Source: Eutreptiella sp. 'Long Island Sound 2002' (taxonomy: Eukaryota > Euglenozoa > Euglenophyceae > Eutreptiales > Eutreptiaceae). Taken from it: a stretch of DNA of 64,000 nucleotides. The translations under genes and the position numbers were made by a program. Location of the stretch: contig OZ038383.1 in the NCBI GenBank assembly GCA_964036045.1, positions 90,121,086 through 90,185,085 of the forward strand, read 5' to 3'. Shown one piece after another: positions 44,128 through 54,273 of the stretch (positions are counted from its first letter, which is position 1; each line of letters begins with the position of its first letter). The notes beneath the pieces are model-generated. The model ran no database searches. It was not told the DNA's origin and worked only from the letters and a program-made list of their open reading frames with translations.

Positions 44128-46577
44128 CTACTCCTCATCAGGGAACTTGACATCCATCCCTGCAGCCATGAGGGACTTGGCCATGCAGGCCAGTCCCCTC
44201 TTCTTGGAGTTATTCCGCTCAGGGGAAGCGTTATCCCCCTGTGGGCGCTTCTTGGGGTCACCTGCGGCAGGAGGGGGAGTAGCAGCGGGCGCTGATGAGC
44301 GCCTCTGGGGGTTAGGGGGTCCACCTTTGCCACCCCCCTTGCCACCTCCTTTACCACCTTTATCCCCGTTCCGGGGGTTTCTGGTGGGTGTTCCGGTCTT
44401 CTGGCGTTCAGCCTCCTGCCGCTTGAGTTTATCACTCTCGCGTATCTTTGTGTGACATTCGTCTTCGCAGTGACAACGTTTGCCACAATAGCCACAGGTG
44501 ATGGTACACCTGAAATGATCCTGATGGGTCACAGTTTTCCCATCCTTGGAATGCTGCTGTCGTTTCATCTGCAGCATACAGCTACTGCGGTGATCGTCGT
44601 CAGGGGCATGACAAGGTCCCCCCTTGTCATTTACAGGTTTGCAGTAGAACAGAAGGGGTGTACCTGCATCAGGTTTAACCTCATTCATGGCACGTAGGTT
44701 ACCCCTCCGTTTACCACCTTCCTGGTTGGCGTTAGTGAGATCTTTAGGCCCTTTCCCTTCGCCACGTGTGGGGGTAGGGGTACCACCTCGGCCCAAGTGC
44801 TTCTTGAGGAATTTCTCCATGTGGGAGTCATTCTCCTCCTCAAGAGCTAGCTCAATCAGCAGGTCCACCAGTTCGTCGTACGAGTGGGTCCGGCTTTTCC
44901 TCTCAGAGGTAGCGCGGCAATCATCCCACTTACGCTGGAAGATCTTACTCATGAGCCACAGGTGGGGCTCAGTGGCTCCATAGGAGCCCACGTACATCCG
45001 TGAAAACAGATACTCTAAGTCGCACACGTATTCAGAGACTCGCACAGCTGATGGAAACTCAGGAAGCATAGGTAGCTCCACTATCTGTGTGCGCACACTG
45101 AGGTCAGTCTCATAGACCGGGAATGTTTTCTCCAGTCTTTGGAGTACCTCTACCCAGGTTGAACAGGTTTTCACAATCTGTTTCACCTGTTTTTGCAAAA
45201 ACTTCTTTTTGCAGGAGCGTTTCAGCAGGGAGCATTTGGTGGCCACATCCAGATGGGATTGGCCACTGAGCAAAAGAAACTCAGCAAATTCTTCTGCCCA
45301 TTCGGGCAGAAGCTTCGGGTCGAACTCCGGCAGTTCTAGCTGGATGTTCGCCTGGGCAATAGGTGTGCCCATCTTTCCACCCCCCGGGGTTAGGCCAAAA
45401 GGAGAAGGAGATACGCCGGCAAGAGGTGCCAGGGCTGACAGCCCTCTTTTCTCAGTCTCCGTCACCAGCACGTCCTGTGGTTCAGCAAGTGGGACTGTCC
45501 TGGCGAGAGGATGAAAAGGGCTGGGGCAAGTGACCTTGGGTAGCAACCTGGACACCCTTGATATTTTGAGATCATAACCAACGTGCTCAATCCGGGTGAA
45601 GGTGAGAGTGGAGTGGTGGTGTGGACCCCGTTTGAATTCTTCATTGAGTGCCGGAGTGTTTGCGCTGGGTACTTGCTTTTTGTTGATCTGGTTTTGCATT
45701 TGGACGCGACGAAAAACTGCATTCTTGCAAGAGGATTGAAATAGTCTAACTGCTCAAGAACACCGGGGTTGCTTGTATTGATTTCAACTTTGGAAACTGC
45801 TTGAACTCCGAGGGAACAAACCACTTGTGGCAATCAATTTCAACATAGAGGCTTGGGTAAGGGCTCAGTGATACCCAATTTAGCCTTGACAGCCTCTGAC
45901 AGAGCTGTCACATCAGGGTCTTCCGATCCGGATAGAAGTTTGGCCAAAGGTTCGGCCCCAGGATCCAGAGCCCCATGGGTGGGCTCTGGGTGAAGAGGAT
46001 CCAGACTCTTATCAGGAGCCATTGAAGTTATCCGCAGGTCTGGATGCCATGCTCTCGGGTGCTTGTGTACTCGTGGTTGTCTCGGTAGTGATACTGTGTC
46101 CGCCATGTCTGTAGATGGCCAAGAATAAAGGAAGGAACCCATCTCAGTTTGGGGCGGCAACCCAAGGGCATCAAGAGGGATTTCTCCATCTTTGCCTACG
46201 CTGGACCTGTGGTAGTCTTCGTGGAGCATGAACTCGTCCATCCTCCTTCGTAGGTCCTCTTGTTCCTCAGGACGACCTCCAAGAACGGTAGAAGACGAGG
46301 CCGGACAGGCCGACCGGGCGATGGAGGCTTCGACACGCCTGCGGAGCCTTTGCAGGCTGTCCTCACCATGGGCCGCTAACGTTTCCATGGTTAACAGGAT
46401 TGTTCTTGGCGGATTTAGTTTCGCCCTTCTATTGTCTGGATCTTCCTGAGACCCAGATGCTGCTTTGAGTCGCGGCCCACTCTTTGGGTGGGCTACACTG
46501 CCAAGTTGTACTTGTACACATCTGATCAGCCAGGTTCGGGAGGACAGTTGAGTCGACATGTTCAATGTGCTTTTCAC
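44128..46577 (-). pseudogene. gag: Gag of A/B
   Basis: Starts ATG at 46577 (a second ATG is at 46559) and ends at the TAG at 44128-44130, which is conserved in C. The N-terminal part is unstructured. It is followed by the capsid-like helical region (ELPEFDPKLLPEWAEEF, GQSHLDVATKC, VYETDLSVRT, SERKSRTHSYDELVDLL). A Cys/His region then ends in a zinc knuckle CX2CX4HX4C (CGYCGKRCHCEDEC). After it comes a Gly/Lys-rich basic tail and a C-terminus KFPDEE. Breaks: a 239-bp insertion at about 45,612-45,850 and a one-base deletion just after it, relative to C. Otherwise the 523-codon C-terminal part is open. Confidence 0.88.
45612..45850. other. 239-bp insertion in A/B gag
   Basis: C has only a few bases between the flanking coding sequences where A/B has this segment. 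No terminal inverted repeats, LTRs or clear TSD were seen and GT/AG ends do not fit, so its origin is unknown. Confidence 0.6.
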
Positions 46578-46630
46578 TGTGCTTTTCTTGTGCTTCTGCT
46601 CAGAGTCGGTTCGAAAGGTTCTCAGGGTTT

Positions 46631-46644
46631 GCCTCTGCTACCGG
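46631..46644 (-). promoter_or_regulatory. Primer-binding site of A/B
   Basis: The minus strand reads CCGGTAGCAGAGGC, four bases after the 5' LTR. The C copy has TGGTAGCAGAGGC, so A/B has one mutation in the conserved TGG. Confidence 0.6.
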
Positions 46645-46648
46645 AAAG

Positions 46649-47355
46649 ATGTCCTTGATTAGTGCCCTATAGATTTTGATGAAATCTTGCAGGTTTTTTG
46701 ATGGTGAAATCCCAAAACCAAAGGAGCAAGTAGGGCAAGAACAGGATGTGGATCGAATCAATGAATGGTTTGAAATCCAGTGTAATACAGAAGGGCTGCA
46801 GATGGACAAAGCAGGTATGGATACAAAGAATCAATCACAAATGGATACTACAAAAGATTTTATGTGAACACTGGCCTGACTCTAGCCTCCAAATTAGCAT
46901 CAAGCACTTCATGTGCACTCGTTTGGATGAAATGGAGCTGGTTAGGAATGTGGGGCATAGGAGTTAGGCCAGACACAGATTATGACTTGGCCAAGCAACT
47001 GAATTGAGACACAGTTAGAACGTAGAACCACAATAAGTGGTAGAAATAATTGAGTATAAGGGTCTTGGGGTGGGAGACCACTAGGCTTGACTACCAAGGC
47101 CTAAAGCATGAAATGCCTATTTTTTTTTCGGTATATCATCCATAAAGGAAGATACCTCCGCTCAGTTGAGTGGTAGGGGTGAACTTCATGGGGGGCTAGG
47201 GTTATGACCCTAGTTACTTTGAGAAAGTGTACAAAAAGATTCAAAAGAGTGATAAAAATACTTAAGTTAGTCTTAGCATCAACAAAAGGGTTTTAAGGGG
47301 GGCTTGGTCTGGATCAAGCCCTCCAAGAAAGACATTGCAGTGACTTTTTCCTACT
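46649..47355 (-). repeat. 5' LTR of A/B
   Basis: About 707 bp, homologous along its length to 9815-10516. It begins AGTAGGAAAAAGTC on the minus strand, next to the TSD GAAG at 47356-47359. Confidence 0.85.
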
Positions 47356-47359
47356 GAAG

Positions 47360-47635
47360 GTCTCGGGGCAAGTAGTCCCTATTACAGGGGGCGGCGGCGA
47401 TTGGTATCCCCCCACATTTCTGGCAAGGTCATCGTAGTTGATTAATCGGATCTGTCCTCGCTCCTTGCCCTTGTCGATGTTCAAATCGGTCAATTTAAGC
47501 TGAATTGCTTTTAAATTCTCCTTCCTCAACCATTTTGGAGTCATCTCCGGTATTGCTATCTTTTCCCCTTTCTTCCTCCGCCCCTTCTTTGGCGTGTCCC
47601 CTGGGTCGGTACATGGTGATGACACCACTACCTCT
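47360..47635. other. 276-bp spacer between two head-to-head elements
   Basis: The only sequence separating the 5' LTRs of A/B and C. The minus strand encodes about 70 codons of protein-like sequence (a KKGRRKKGEK basic patch, then PEMTPKWLRKE and RLINYDDLARN), which may be a remnant of the original target. The family was not recognised. Confidence 0.5.
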
Positions 47636-48341
47636 AGTAAGAAAAAGTCACTGCCTTGTCTTTCTTGGAGGGCTTGATCCAGGCCAAGCCCCCTTTAAAA
47701 CCCTCTTGTTGATGCTAGGACTCACTTAAGTATTTATGTCACTCTTTTGAAGCCTTTAGTACACTTTCTCAAAGTAACTAGGGTTATAACCCTAGCCCCC
47801 CCATGAAGTTCACCCCTACCACTCAACTGAGCGGAGGTATCTTCCTTCATGGAGGATATACCGAAAAAAAATAGGCATTTCATGCTTTAGGCCTTGGAGG
47901 TTAGGCCTAGTGGTCTCCCACCCCAAGACCCCTATACTCAATTGTTTCTACCACTTATTGTGGTTCTACCTTTTAACTGTTTCTCAATTCAGTTGCTTGG
48001 CCAGGTCATATTCTGTGTCTGGCCTGACACCTATGCCCCACATTCTTAACCAGCACCATTACACCCAAAAGAGTGCAGATGAAGTGCTTGATGCTATCTT
48101 GGAGGCTAGAGTCAGTCCAGTTTTCATATAAAATCTTTTGTATTATCCTTTTCTGATTGAATCTTGGTGTTTATACCTGCTTTGTCTATCTGCAGCCCTT
48201 CTGTGTTACACTGAATTTCAAACTATTCATTGATTCGATCCACATCCTGTTCTTGCTCTACTTGCTCCTTTGGTTTTGGGATTTCACCATCAAAAACCTG
48301 CAGGATTTCATCAAAATCTATAGGGCACTATTCAAGGACAT
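47636..48341 (+). repeat. 5' LTR of C
   Basis: 706 bp, starts AGTAAGAAAAAGTCAC, ends AAGGACAT. It is homologous to both A/B LTRs in inverted orientation, forming a 0.7 kb inverted repeat with 46649-47355 around the 276-bp spacer. Confidence 0.85.
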
Positions 48342-48346
48342 CTTTC

Positions 48347-48359
48347 TGGTAGCAGAGGC
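48347..48359 (+). promoter_or_regulatory. Primer-binding site of C
   Basis: TGGTAGCAGAGGC, five bases after the LTR. It resembles the plant initiator-Met type TGGTATCAGAGC; it is the cleanest copy in the window. Confidence 0.65.
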
Positions 48360-50137
48360 AAACCCTGAGAACCTTCCAAACCGACTCTGAGCAGTAGCAC
48401 AAGAAAAGCACACTGAAAAGCACATTGAACATGTCCACTCAACTGTCCTCCCGAACCTGGCCGATCAGAAGTGTACAAGTGCAACATGGCAGTGTAGCCC
48501 ACCCAAAGAGTGAACCGCCACTCAGAGCAGCATCTGGGTCTCAGAAAGATCCAGAGCACAGAAGGGCGGAACTAAGTCCGCCCAGAACAATCCCATGAAC
48601 CATGGAAACCTTAGCGGCCCATGGTGAAAACAGCCTGCAAAGGCTCCGCAGGCGTGTCGAAGCCTGCATCGCCCGGTCGGCCTGTCCGGCCTCGTCTTCT
48701 ACGGTACTTGGAGTTGGTCCTGAAGAACAAGGGGACCTACGAAGGAGGATGAACGAGTTCATGCTCCACGAAGAGTACCACAGGTCCACCGTAGGAGAAG
48801 ATGGAGAAATACCTCTTGATGCTCTCGGGTCGCCGCCCCAAACTGAGATGGGTTCCTTTCTCTATTCTGGGCCATCTACAGACATGGCGGACACAGTATC
48901 ACTACTGAGACGACCGGGAGTACACGAACACCCGAGAGCAAGGCATCCAGACCTGCCGATAACTTCAATGGCTCCTGATAAGAGTCTGGATCCTCTTCGC
49001 CCAGAGCCCACCCATGGGGCTCTGGATCGCACGGCCGAACTTTTGGCCAAACTTCTATCCGGATCGGAAGACCCCGATTCGACAGCTCTGTCAGAGGCTG
49101 TCAAGGCAAAGTTGGGTATCACTGAACCCTTAACCAAGCAAGCGCTACTCTCACCTTCACCAGGATTGAGCACGTTGGCTGATGATCTCAAAAGATCAAG
49201 GGCGTCCAGGTTGCTACCCAAGGTTACTTGCCCCAGCCTTTTTCATCCTCGCGCCAGGACAGTCCCTATTGCTGAACTACAGGACGTGCCGGTGACGGAG
49301 GCTGAGAAAAGAGGGCTGTCAGCCCTGGCACCTCTTGCCGGCGTATCTCCTTCTCCTTCTGGCCTAACCCCGGGGGCTGGGAAGATGGGCAGACCTATTG
49401 CCCAGGCGAACATCCAGCTAGAACTGCCGGAGTTCGACCCGAAAAATTTGCCTGAATGGGCAGAAGAATTTGCTGAGTTTCTTTTGCTCACTGGCCAATC
49501 CCATCTGGATGTGGCCACCAAATGCTCCTTGCTGAAACACTCCTGCAAAAAGAAATTTTTGCAAAAATAGGTGAAACAGATTGTGAAAACCTGTTCAACC
49601 TGGGTAGAGGTACTCCAGAGGTTGGAGAAAACGTTCCCAGTCTATGAGACTGACCTCAGTGTGCGCACACAGATAGAGGAGCTACCTATGCTCCCTGAGT
49701 TTCCTTCCGCTGCGCGAATCTCTGAATACGTGTGCAACCTTGAGTATCTGTTTTCATGGATGAACGTGGGCTCCTACGGAGCCACTGAGTACCACTTAGC
49801 CCACGCAAACTGCACCCCCCTTTTTCACCTAAGCACCTAGATTTTGTCACCGAAAGAAATATTTTTTTTTGCCATCTTGAAAATACTGTTTTGCAAACCC
49901 TCCCAAAAAATGAATTTTTGATCAGGTTTGCCCATTTTTTGCTGTTTTTAGGGGGGTCAAATAACCATTCTTTAGTCCAAAATCAGAGGGTTTACCGGTC
50001 ATTTTCCACGAAATAAAAATTTGTTGGCTAATTTGAAGAATACCAATTTTTGGATCGTCTGAAAAACATTCAAAGATGGGCGCTGTTCACACATCCTGTA
50101 CATGTCCACATGAAAATATAGTTATTATGGGAGGCTG

Positions 50138-50159
50138 TGTGCTCGAGGCCTCGCGCACT
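50138..50159. repeat. Palindrome copy 6, in H
   Basis: TGTGCTCGAG and CCTCGCGCACT arms; the centre GAGGCCTC is perfect and the left arm has two changes. Confidence 0.75.
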
Positions 50160-50293
50160 CAGCCACCTGGAGTGAGATTTTCAGGCTTTTTTGAGATGAC
50201 GTTTTGACATTGGAAGTGGCATGAAGCAGAGATGGAGCAAAAGCAAAACTGCAAGATTCAATATGGGTTGAAGACTTGCACAGCGGAACACTC

Positions 50294-50315
50294 AGTGTGC
50301 GAGGGCTCGCGCACT
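50294..50315. repeat. Palindrome copy 7, in H
   Basis: AGTGTGCGAG and CTCGCGCACT arms around GG. It is followed by CAACATGC, as is copy 8 with one change. Confidence 0.8.
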
Positions 50316-50784
50316 CAACATGCTAGAAGCATGGGTTTTTGAATACCCCTGACTACTTGTATTCTGCCGATAGCCTCCAAAAGGCTTTTTGAGATTCCTC
50401 CCTTTTGGAATCCTGTGAAGACAGTGAGCTCAAGAGTAGCGATTAGACTATCTTCCTCTAGAGCACTTGCTTCATACGTCCTGTGAACTAGCCCTTCTGA
50501 CAAACTGTTGTACAGCCCCAAAAGATGGGAGGCTGGGCACCTCATTTGTAGGTAAACTAACTGAAAATCGTGTGTTTAGCAAGGACTGAGGGCAACCCGC
50601 TATTTAGATCTATTACACCTTACAGAGTGCATGGCGTGTACAGGACGTCCATTGATTGACCACTCTTGCTGCTGACATCACCCAAACAGTACACCATGAG
50701 GCACCCATTAAGACGTCAGAGCCTCATTTGGCATCGAATATTGTTTATTCAGGACCATTGGGAAATACACATTCTGCAGAATTG

Positions 50785-50806
50785 AGTGCGCGAGGCCTCG
50801 TGCACT
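50785..50806. repeat. Palindrome copy 8, in H
   Basis: AGTGCGCGAG and CCTCGTGCACT arms, one mismatch. It starts the second copy of the internal block that continues through CTGACTACTTG and CTGATAGCCT to TTTGAGATTCCTCC. Confidence 0.8.
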
Positions 50807-53800
50807 GAACATGCCAAAAAAAGGTTTTTTTCATACCGCTGACTACTTGCATTCCGCTGATAGCCTAAAAACATATATTTGAGATTCCTCCGTTTTTTAA
50901 ATTCTCGGTTTTCAGGTGGAAACACGCGGAAACTGCGCGTCTTTTTCTTGCACACAAATGCCGCCCTTGAGGTGAAAAACAGGGTGCAGTTTGCGTGGGC
51001 TAAGTACCACCTGTGTCTCATGAGTAAGATCCCCGAACGTACGTGGGATGACTGCCGCGCTACCTCTGAGAGGAAAAGCCGGACCCACTCGTACGACGAA
51101 CTGGTGGACCTGCTGATTGAGCTAGCTCTTGAGAGGGAGAATGACTCCCACATGGAGAAATTCCTCAAGAAGCACTTGGGTCGGGGTGGTACCCCTACCC
51201 CCGGACGTGGCGAAGGGAAAGGGCCTAAAAATCCCACTAACACCAACCAGGGAGGTGGTAAAGGGAGGGGTAACCTACGTGCCATGAATCAGGTTAAACC
51301 TGATGCAGGTACACCCCCTTTGTTCCACTGCAAACCTGTCAATGACAAGGGGGGGCCTTGTCATGCCCCTGACTGCGATCAACGCAGTAGCTGTATGCTG
51401 CAGATGAAACGACAGCAGCATACCAGGGATGGGAAACCTGTGACCCATCAGGATCATTTCAGGTGTACCATCACCTGTGGCTATTGTGGCAAACGTCGTC
51501 ACTACGAAGACGAATGTCACATAAAGAAACGCGAGAGTGATAAACTCAAGCGGCAGGAGGCTGAACGCCAGAAGACCCAAACACCCACCAAAAACCCTCA
51601 GAATGGGGATAAAGGTGGTAAAGGAGGTGGCAAGGGGGGTGGCAAAGGATGACCCTCTAACCCCTGGAGGCGCTCATCAGCACCCGTTGCTACGGGCCCT
51701 CCTGCTGCTACACCCCCTCCTGCCGCAGGTGATCCCAAGAAGCGCCCACAGGGGGATAACGCTACCCCTGAGGGGAATAACTCCAAGAAGAGACGATTGG
51801 CCTGGATGACCAGGTCCCTCATAGCTGCAGGGGTGGATGTCAAGTTCCCTGATGAGGAGTAGGGGGGCGGCTCCGAAGAGGAGCACTTGGTTTTCTGGAT
51901 CCTCGTGAAAATCGGGGATCGAGGTTTTCAAGCGGTGCTTGACACCGGTGCAACACTTTCCGCAGTGGCCCGGCGCCTGCTAAAAACTTTCAAGAAAACT
52001 GAGACCGTGGCCTGAAGAGTAGGGGATGTGCGTACTATCCATTCTTTGAGGGGGGTCGATGTGACTATATGCCTGGGCGACGAAACCGTGACGCAACACT
52101 GCAGAGTGCTGGACACAGACGCCTTTGACATCATCATTGGTACAGACTTCCTACGAAGAAACCCCCAGGTAAAAATGCTGTCTCTCCAGCGCTCCTATTC
52201 TTAGCACTGCGACTTTGGCAGTGGGCTGTTCTCTGTACCTTTGGAGCTGTCAGGACGAAAACAGTCTGGGCTGCGCTACGCATCCAAGACTAACTATCGT
52301 ACTGAAAACTACAAATTGGCCCGTCACGTTCTTGAAAATGGACTGGCGGCCCTTCAGGTAAACCTGGATGAGATCCAGGTCGAATTGTTTGCGAGCCAAC
52401 AACAGCACATCATGCAGTTGTACTGCTCAAAACAATTGAACAATGCTTCCCGTTTCTTCTGGAAAGCAATGGGCCTAGCGTATGCTAACCCTCTCTTCTC
52501 CCTGCCCGCGAAGGTTCTAACAAAAATCGCTTATGAGGGAGGAAGGGTTGTCATGTGCACCCCTGACTGGGGCTGCTCTAGTGAACATGCTTACTGGCGC
52601 CGTATGCTAGATCGAATGACCGTGGGAAGAGTGCAACTCCCTGACGGCCCCATCCATGTGCCTGAGGACTCAGACACAGCTATGCAGGCCCCTTAGTTGG
52701 CCAGCTTCCTGTCCATTGTTGATGGATCTCTCAATCCTGTACCCCTGTGGTACCTAGACCAGATGCTACTGAAAGAGTTCATGGCCGAAAATCGTGGCCT
52801 GACCCTTTCTGATCTCGAAAATCAATCTCCTGAGCAACTATCTGCCACACTTACAGGGTGTGAGTCTTCCGATGGCTATCTGGAACCTGCAGCTGTAAAG
52901 GGGGATGCTGACGACCAACTGTCTGAGATCGCCAGCACTATTCCTCCTGTTGATCCCAGCTGTGTTGACCTAAAACACAGTGCCTTCCTAGCCCAGCTGT
53001 TGCTAGAGGAGGTAGATCTAGAGTCAACCTCTGAACCCGCTTCCCCTGTTGGGAAGCCAGTGCTACTCATGCAGCCTATGCACACGGGGGAACCCTTGGC
53101 CCGGATTGCTGATGCTCTTGCGCGGCCTGCTTCTAATAACATGCCATTGTCTGAGCATGACACTCAGGAACTCCGGCGGCTGTTGTACCTGAAGGCTGAA
53201 GGTATTGAGCGCCAAGAGCGGCTGCAATACCTGAGACAGACCTGGAAATCCTCCATCTGGTCTGAGGAGGACGATGATTCCTATACGCTGCCTGATCCTG
53301 AGCACCGCTAGTGTATTCTCTGCACTATGGGCAGCAATGTCCCCCTGAGTGCGACGATGGTTCTGTGCCTGCCGAAACTGCTGATTGGCAGAAAAAGAAA
53401 GAACATGGAAACAGCAACCTCCTTGCTGAGGAGGGTTTCCTGCAGAAACTTGAGAGTCTTAACCTTGACCCCCGACTGAAGAAACTGCTGATAACCCCTG
53501 AGGCGGTATTCCGCGCCTTGCCGCCCCCCCTCTCTTGTAAAAAACTGGTCCAGATGGACCTGAAACTGAAACCTGAATCCCAAAAGACATGAGTGAGGCG
53601 TCGTCCCTATCCCGCTCCACAGGAACAAATTGAAGAAATCGAGCGCCAGATCCAGGAATCTACTGATGCTGGCCTCGTTGAACAATATAAGAAGGAAGAC
53701 TACCCCCATCACTGCAGTCCCTGTTTCCTGGTTGCCAAACCAGGGTCAACTGCCCTACGATTGGTTGTTGACTATGGTGAGGTCAACAAGAAAACGCAGA

Positions 53801-53959
53801 ACAACTCTGGGTGTATTCCTAACACCGAAAATACCCTGGAGCGTAGTGCCAAATGCAGGTACAAGACCAAAATGGACAAACGCTCTGGTTTCCGGCAGGT
53901 GGACCTAACCGCCGCAGCTCAGGAGCTACTGGCTTTTATAACCCCTAAGGGTTGTGTCT

Positions 53960-54263
53960 TGTAATGGTACTGATCCTCTGTTATTGATTTGCAATATCCT
54001 GCAATGCTTTTTCAAAATCACTCAAATTGTTGAACTCCTTGCATCCTCTTGGTATCCCTCAGCGAACACAACGGAAGACTGTCCCAAAACGTAATGTCAT
54101 CCCGTTTTCTGTATAACTATAAAATTCACATATGCACTGCAAAATACCTAGATTATTTCTGATTGTCTATTTCATATCGCCGTGTCCTGTTACGCATCTG
54201 CACTTACTCGCTGCGCATGCGCGACCCATCGCGTTAGCGATCTTTACACCGTGTCCTATTACA
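53960..54263 (-). repeat. 3' LTR of G
   Basis: 304 bp, over 90% identical by eye to 57040-57342. The ends TGTAATGG and CTATTACA form a short inverted repeat. Confidence 0.93.
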
Positions 54264-54273
54264 CTCCCTTCCC
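54264..54273 (-). promoter_or_regulatory. Polypurine tract of G
   Basis: On the minus strand, GGGAAGGGAG ends exactly at the LTR start TGTAATAGG. It sets the element's direction. Confidence 0.8.

Larger units (their letters stand above)
9815..47355 (-). mobile_element. Chromovirus A/B (Ty3/gypsy), interrupted by F
   Basis: One LTR retrotransposon read on the minus strand: 5' LTR 46649-47355, gag, protease, Dam-like domain and start of reverse transcriptase (down to 42,269), then after the 25.9 kb insertion the rest of pol (16,317-13,384), a long 3' UTR, a polypurine tract and 3' LTR 9815-10516. GAAG flanks both ends (9811-9814 and 47356-47359) as a 4-bp TSD. The two halves join exactly at a 15-bp duplicated target (16303-16317 and 42254-42268), and the joined order matches element C. 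Its own length is about 11.6 kb. It is inactive: stops and frameshifts occur throughout. Confidence 0.85.
49796..51003. mobile_element. TIR element H, 1,208 bp, non-autonomous
   Basis: A DNA transposon of MITE-like size inserted in C gag. Terminal inverted repeats begin TTAGCCCACGCAAACTGC on both sides and stay similar for about 34 bp (49796-49829 and 50970-51003). The 7-bp target GTACCAC is duplicated at 49789-49795 and 51004-51010. No transposase frame is present. It contains palindrome copies 6, 7 and 8 and an internal duplicated block (50,294-50,400 and 50,785-50,890). The 7-bp TSD and TTAG ends do not let me name a superfamily. Confidence 0.9.
48431..51862 (+). pseudogene. gag: Gag of element C, split by H
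   Basis: The ATG at 48431 corresponds to the second ATG of A/B gag. Domain order is as in A/B, with the zinc knuckle CGYCGKRRHYEDEC near 51,475-51,520 and a Gly/Lys-rich tail. The frame carries TGA at 48596-48598 (Leu in A/B), TAG at 49568-49570 (Gln CAG in A/B) and TGA near 51650. Element H is inserted at 49,796-51,003. The final TAG at 51860-51862 is shared with A/B and is read as the genuine gag terminator. Apart from H the frame is kept throughout, so damage is mostly by point mutation. Confidence 0.88.
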
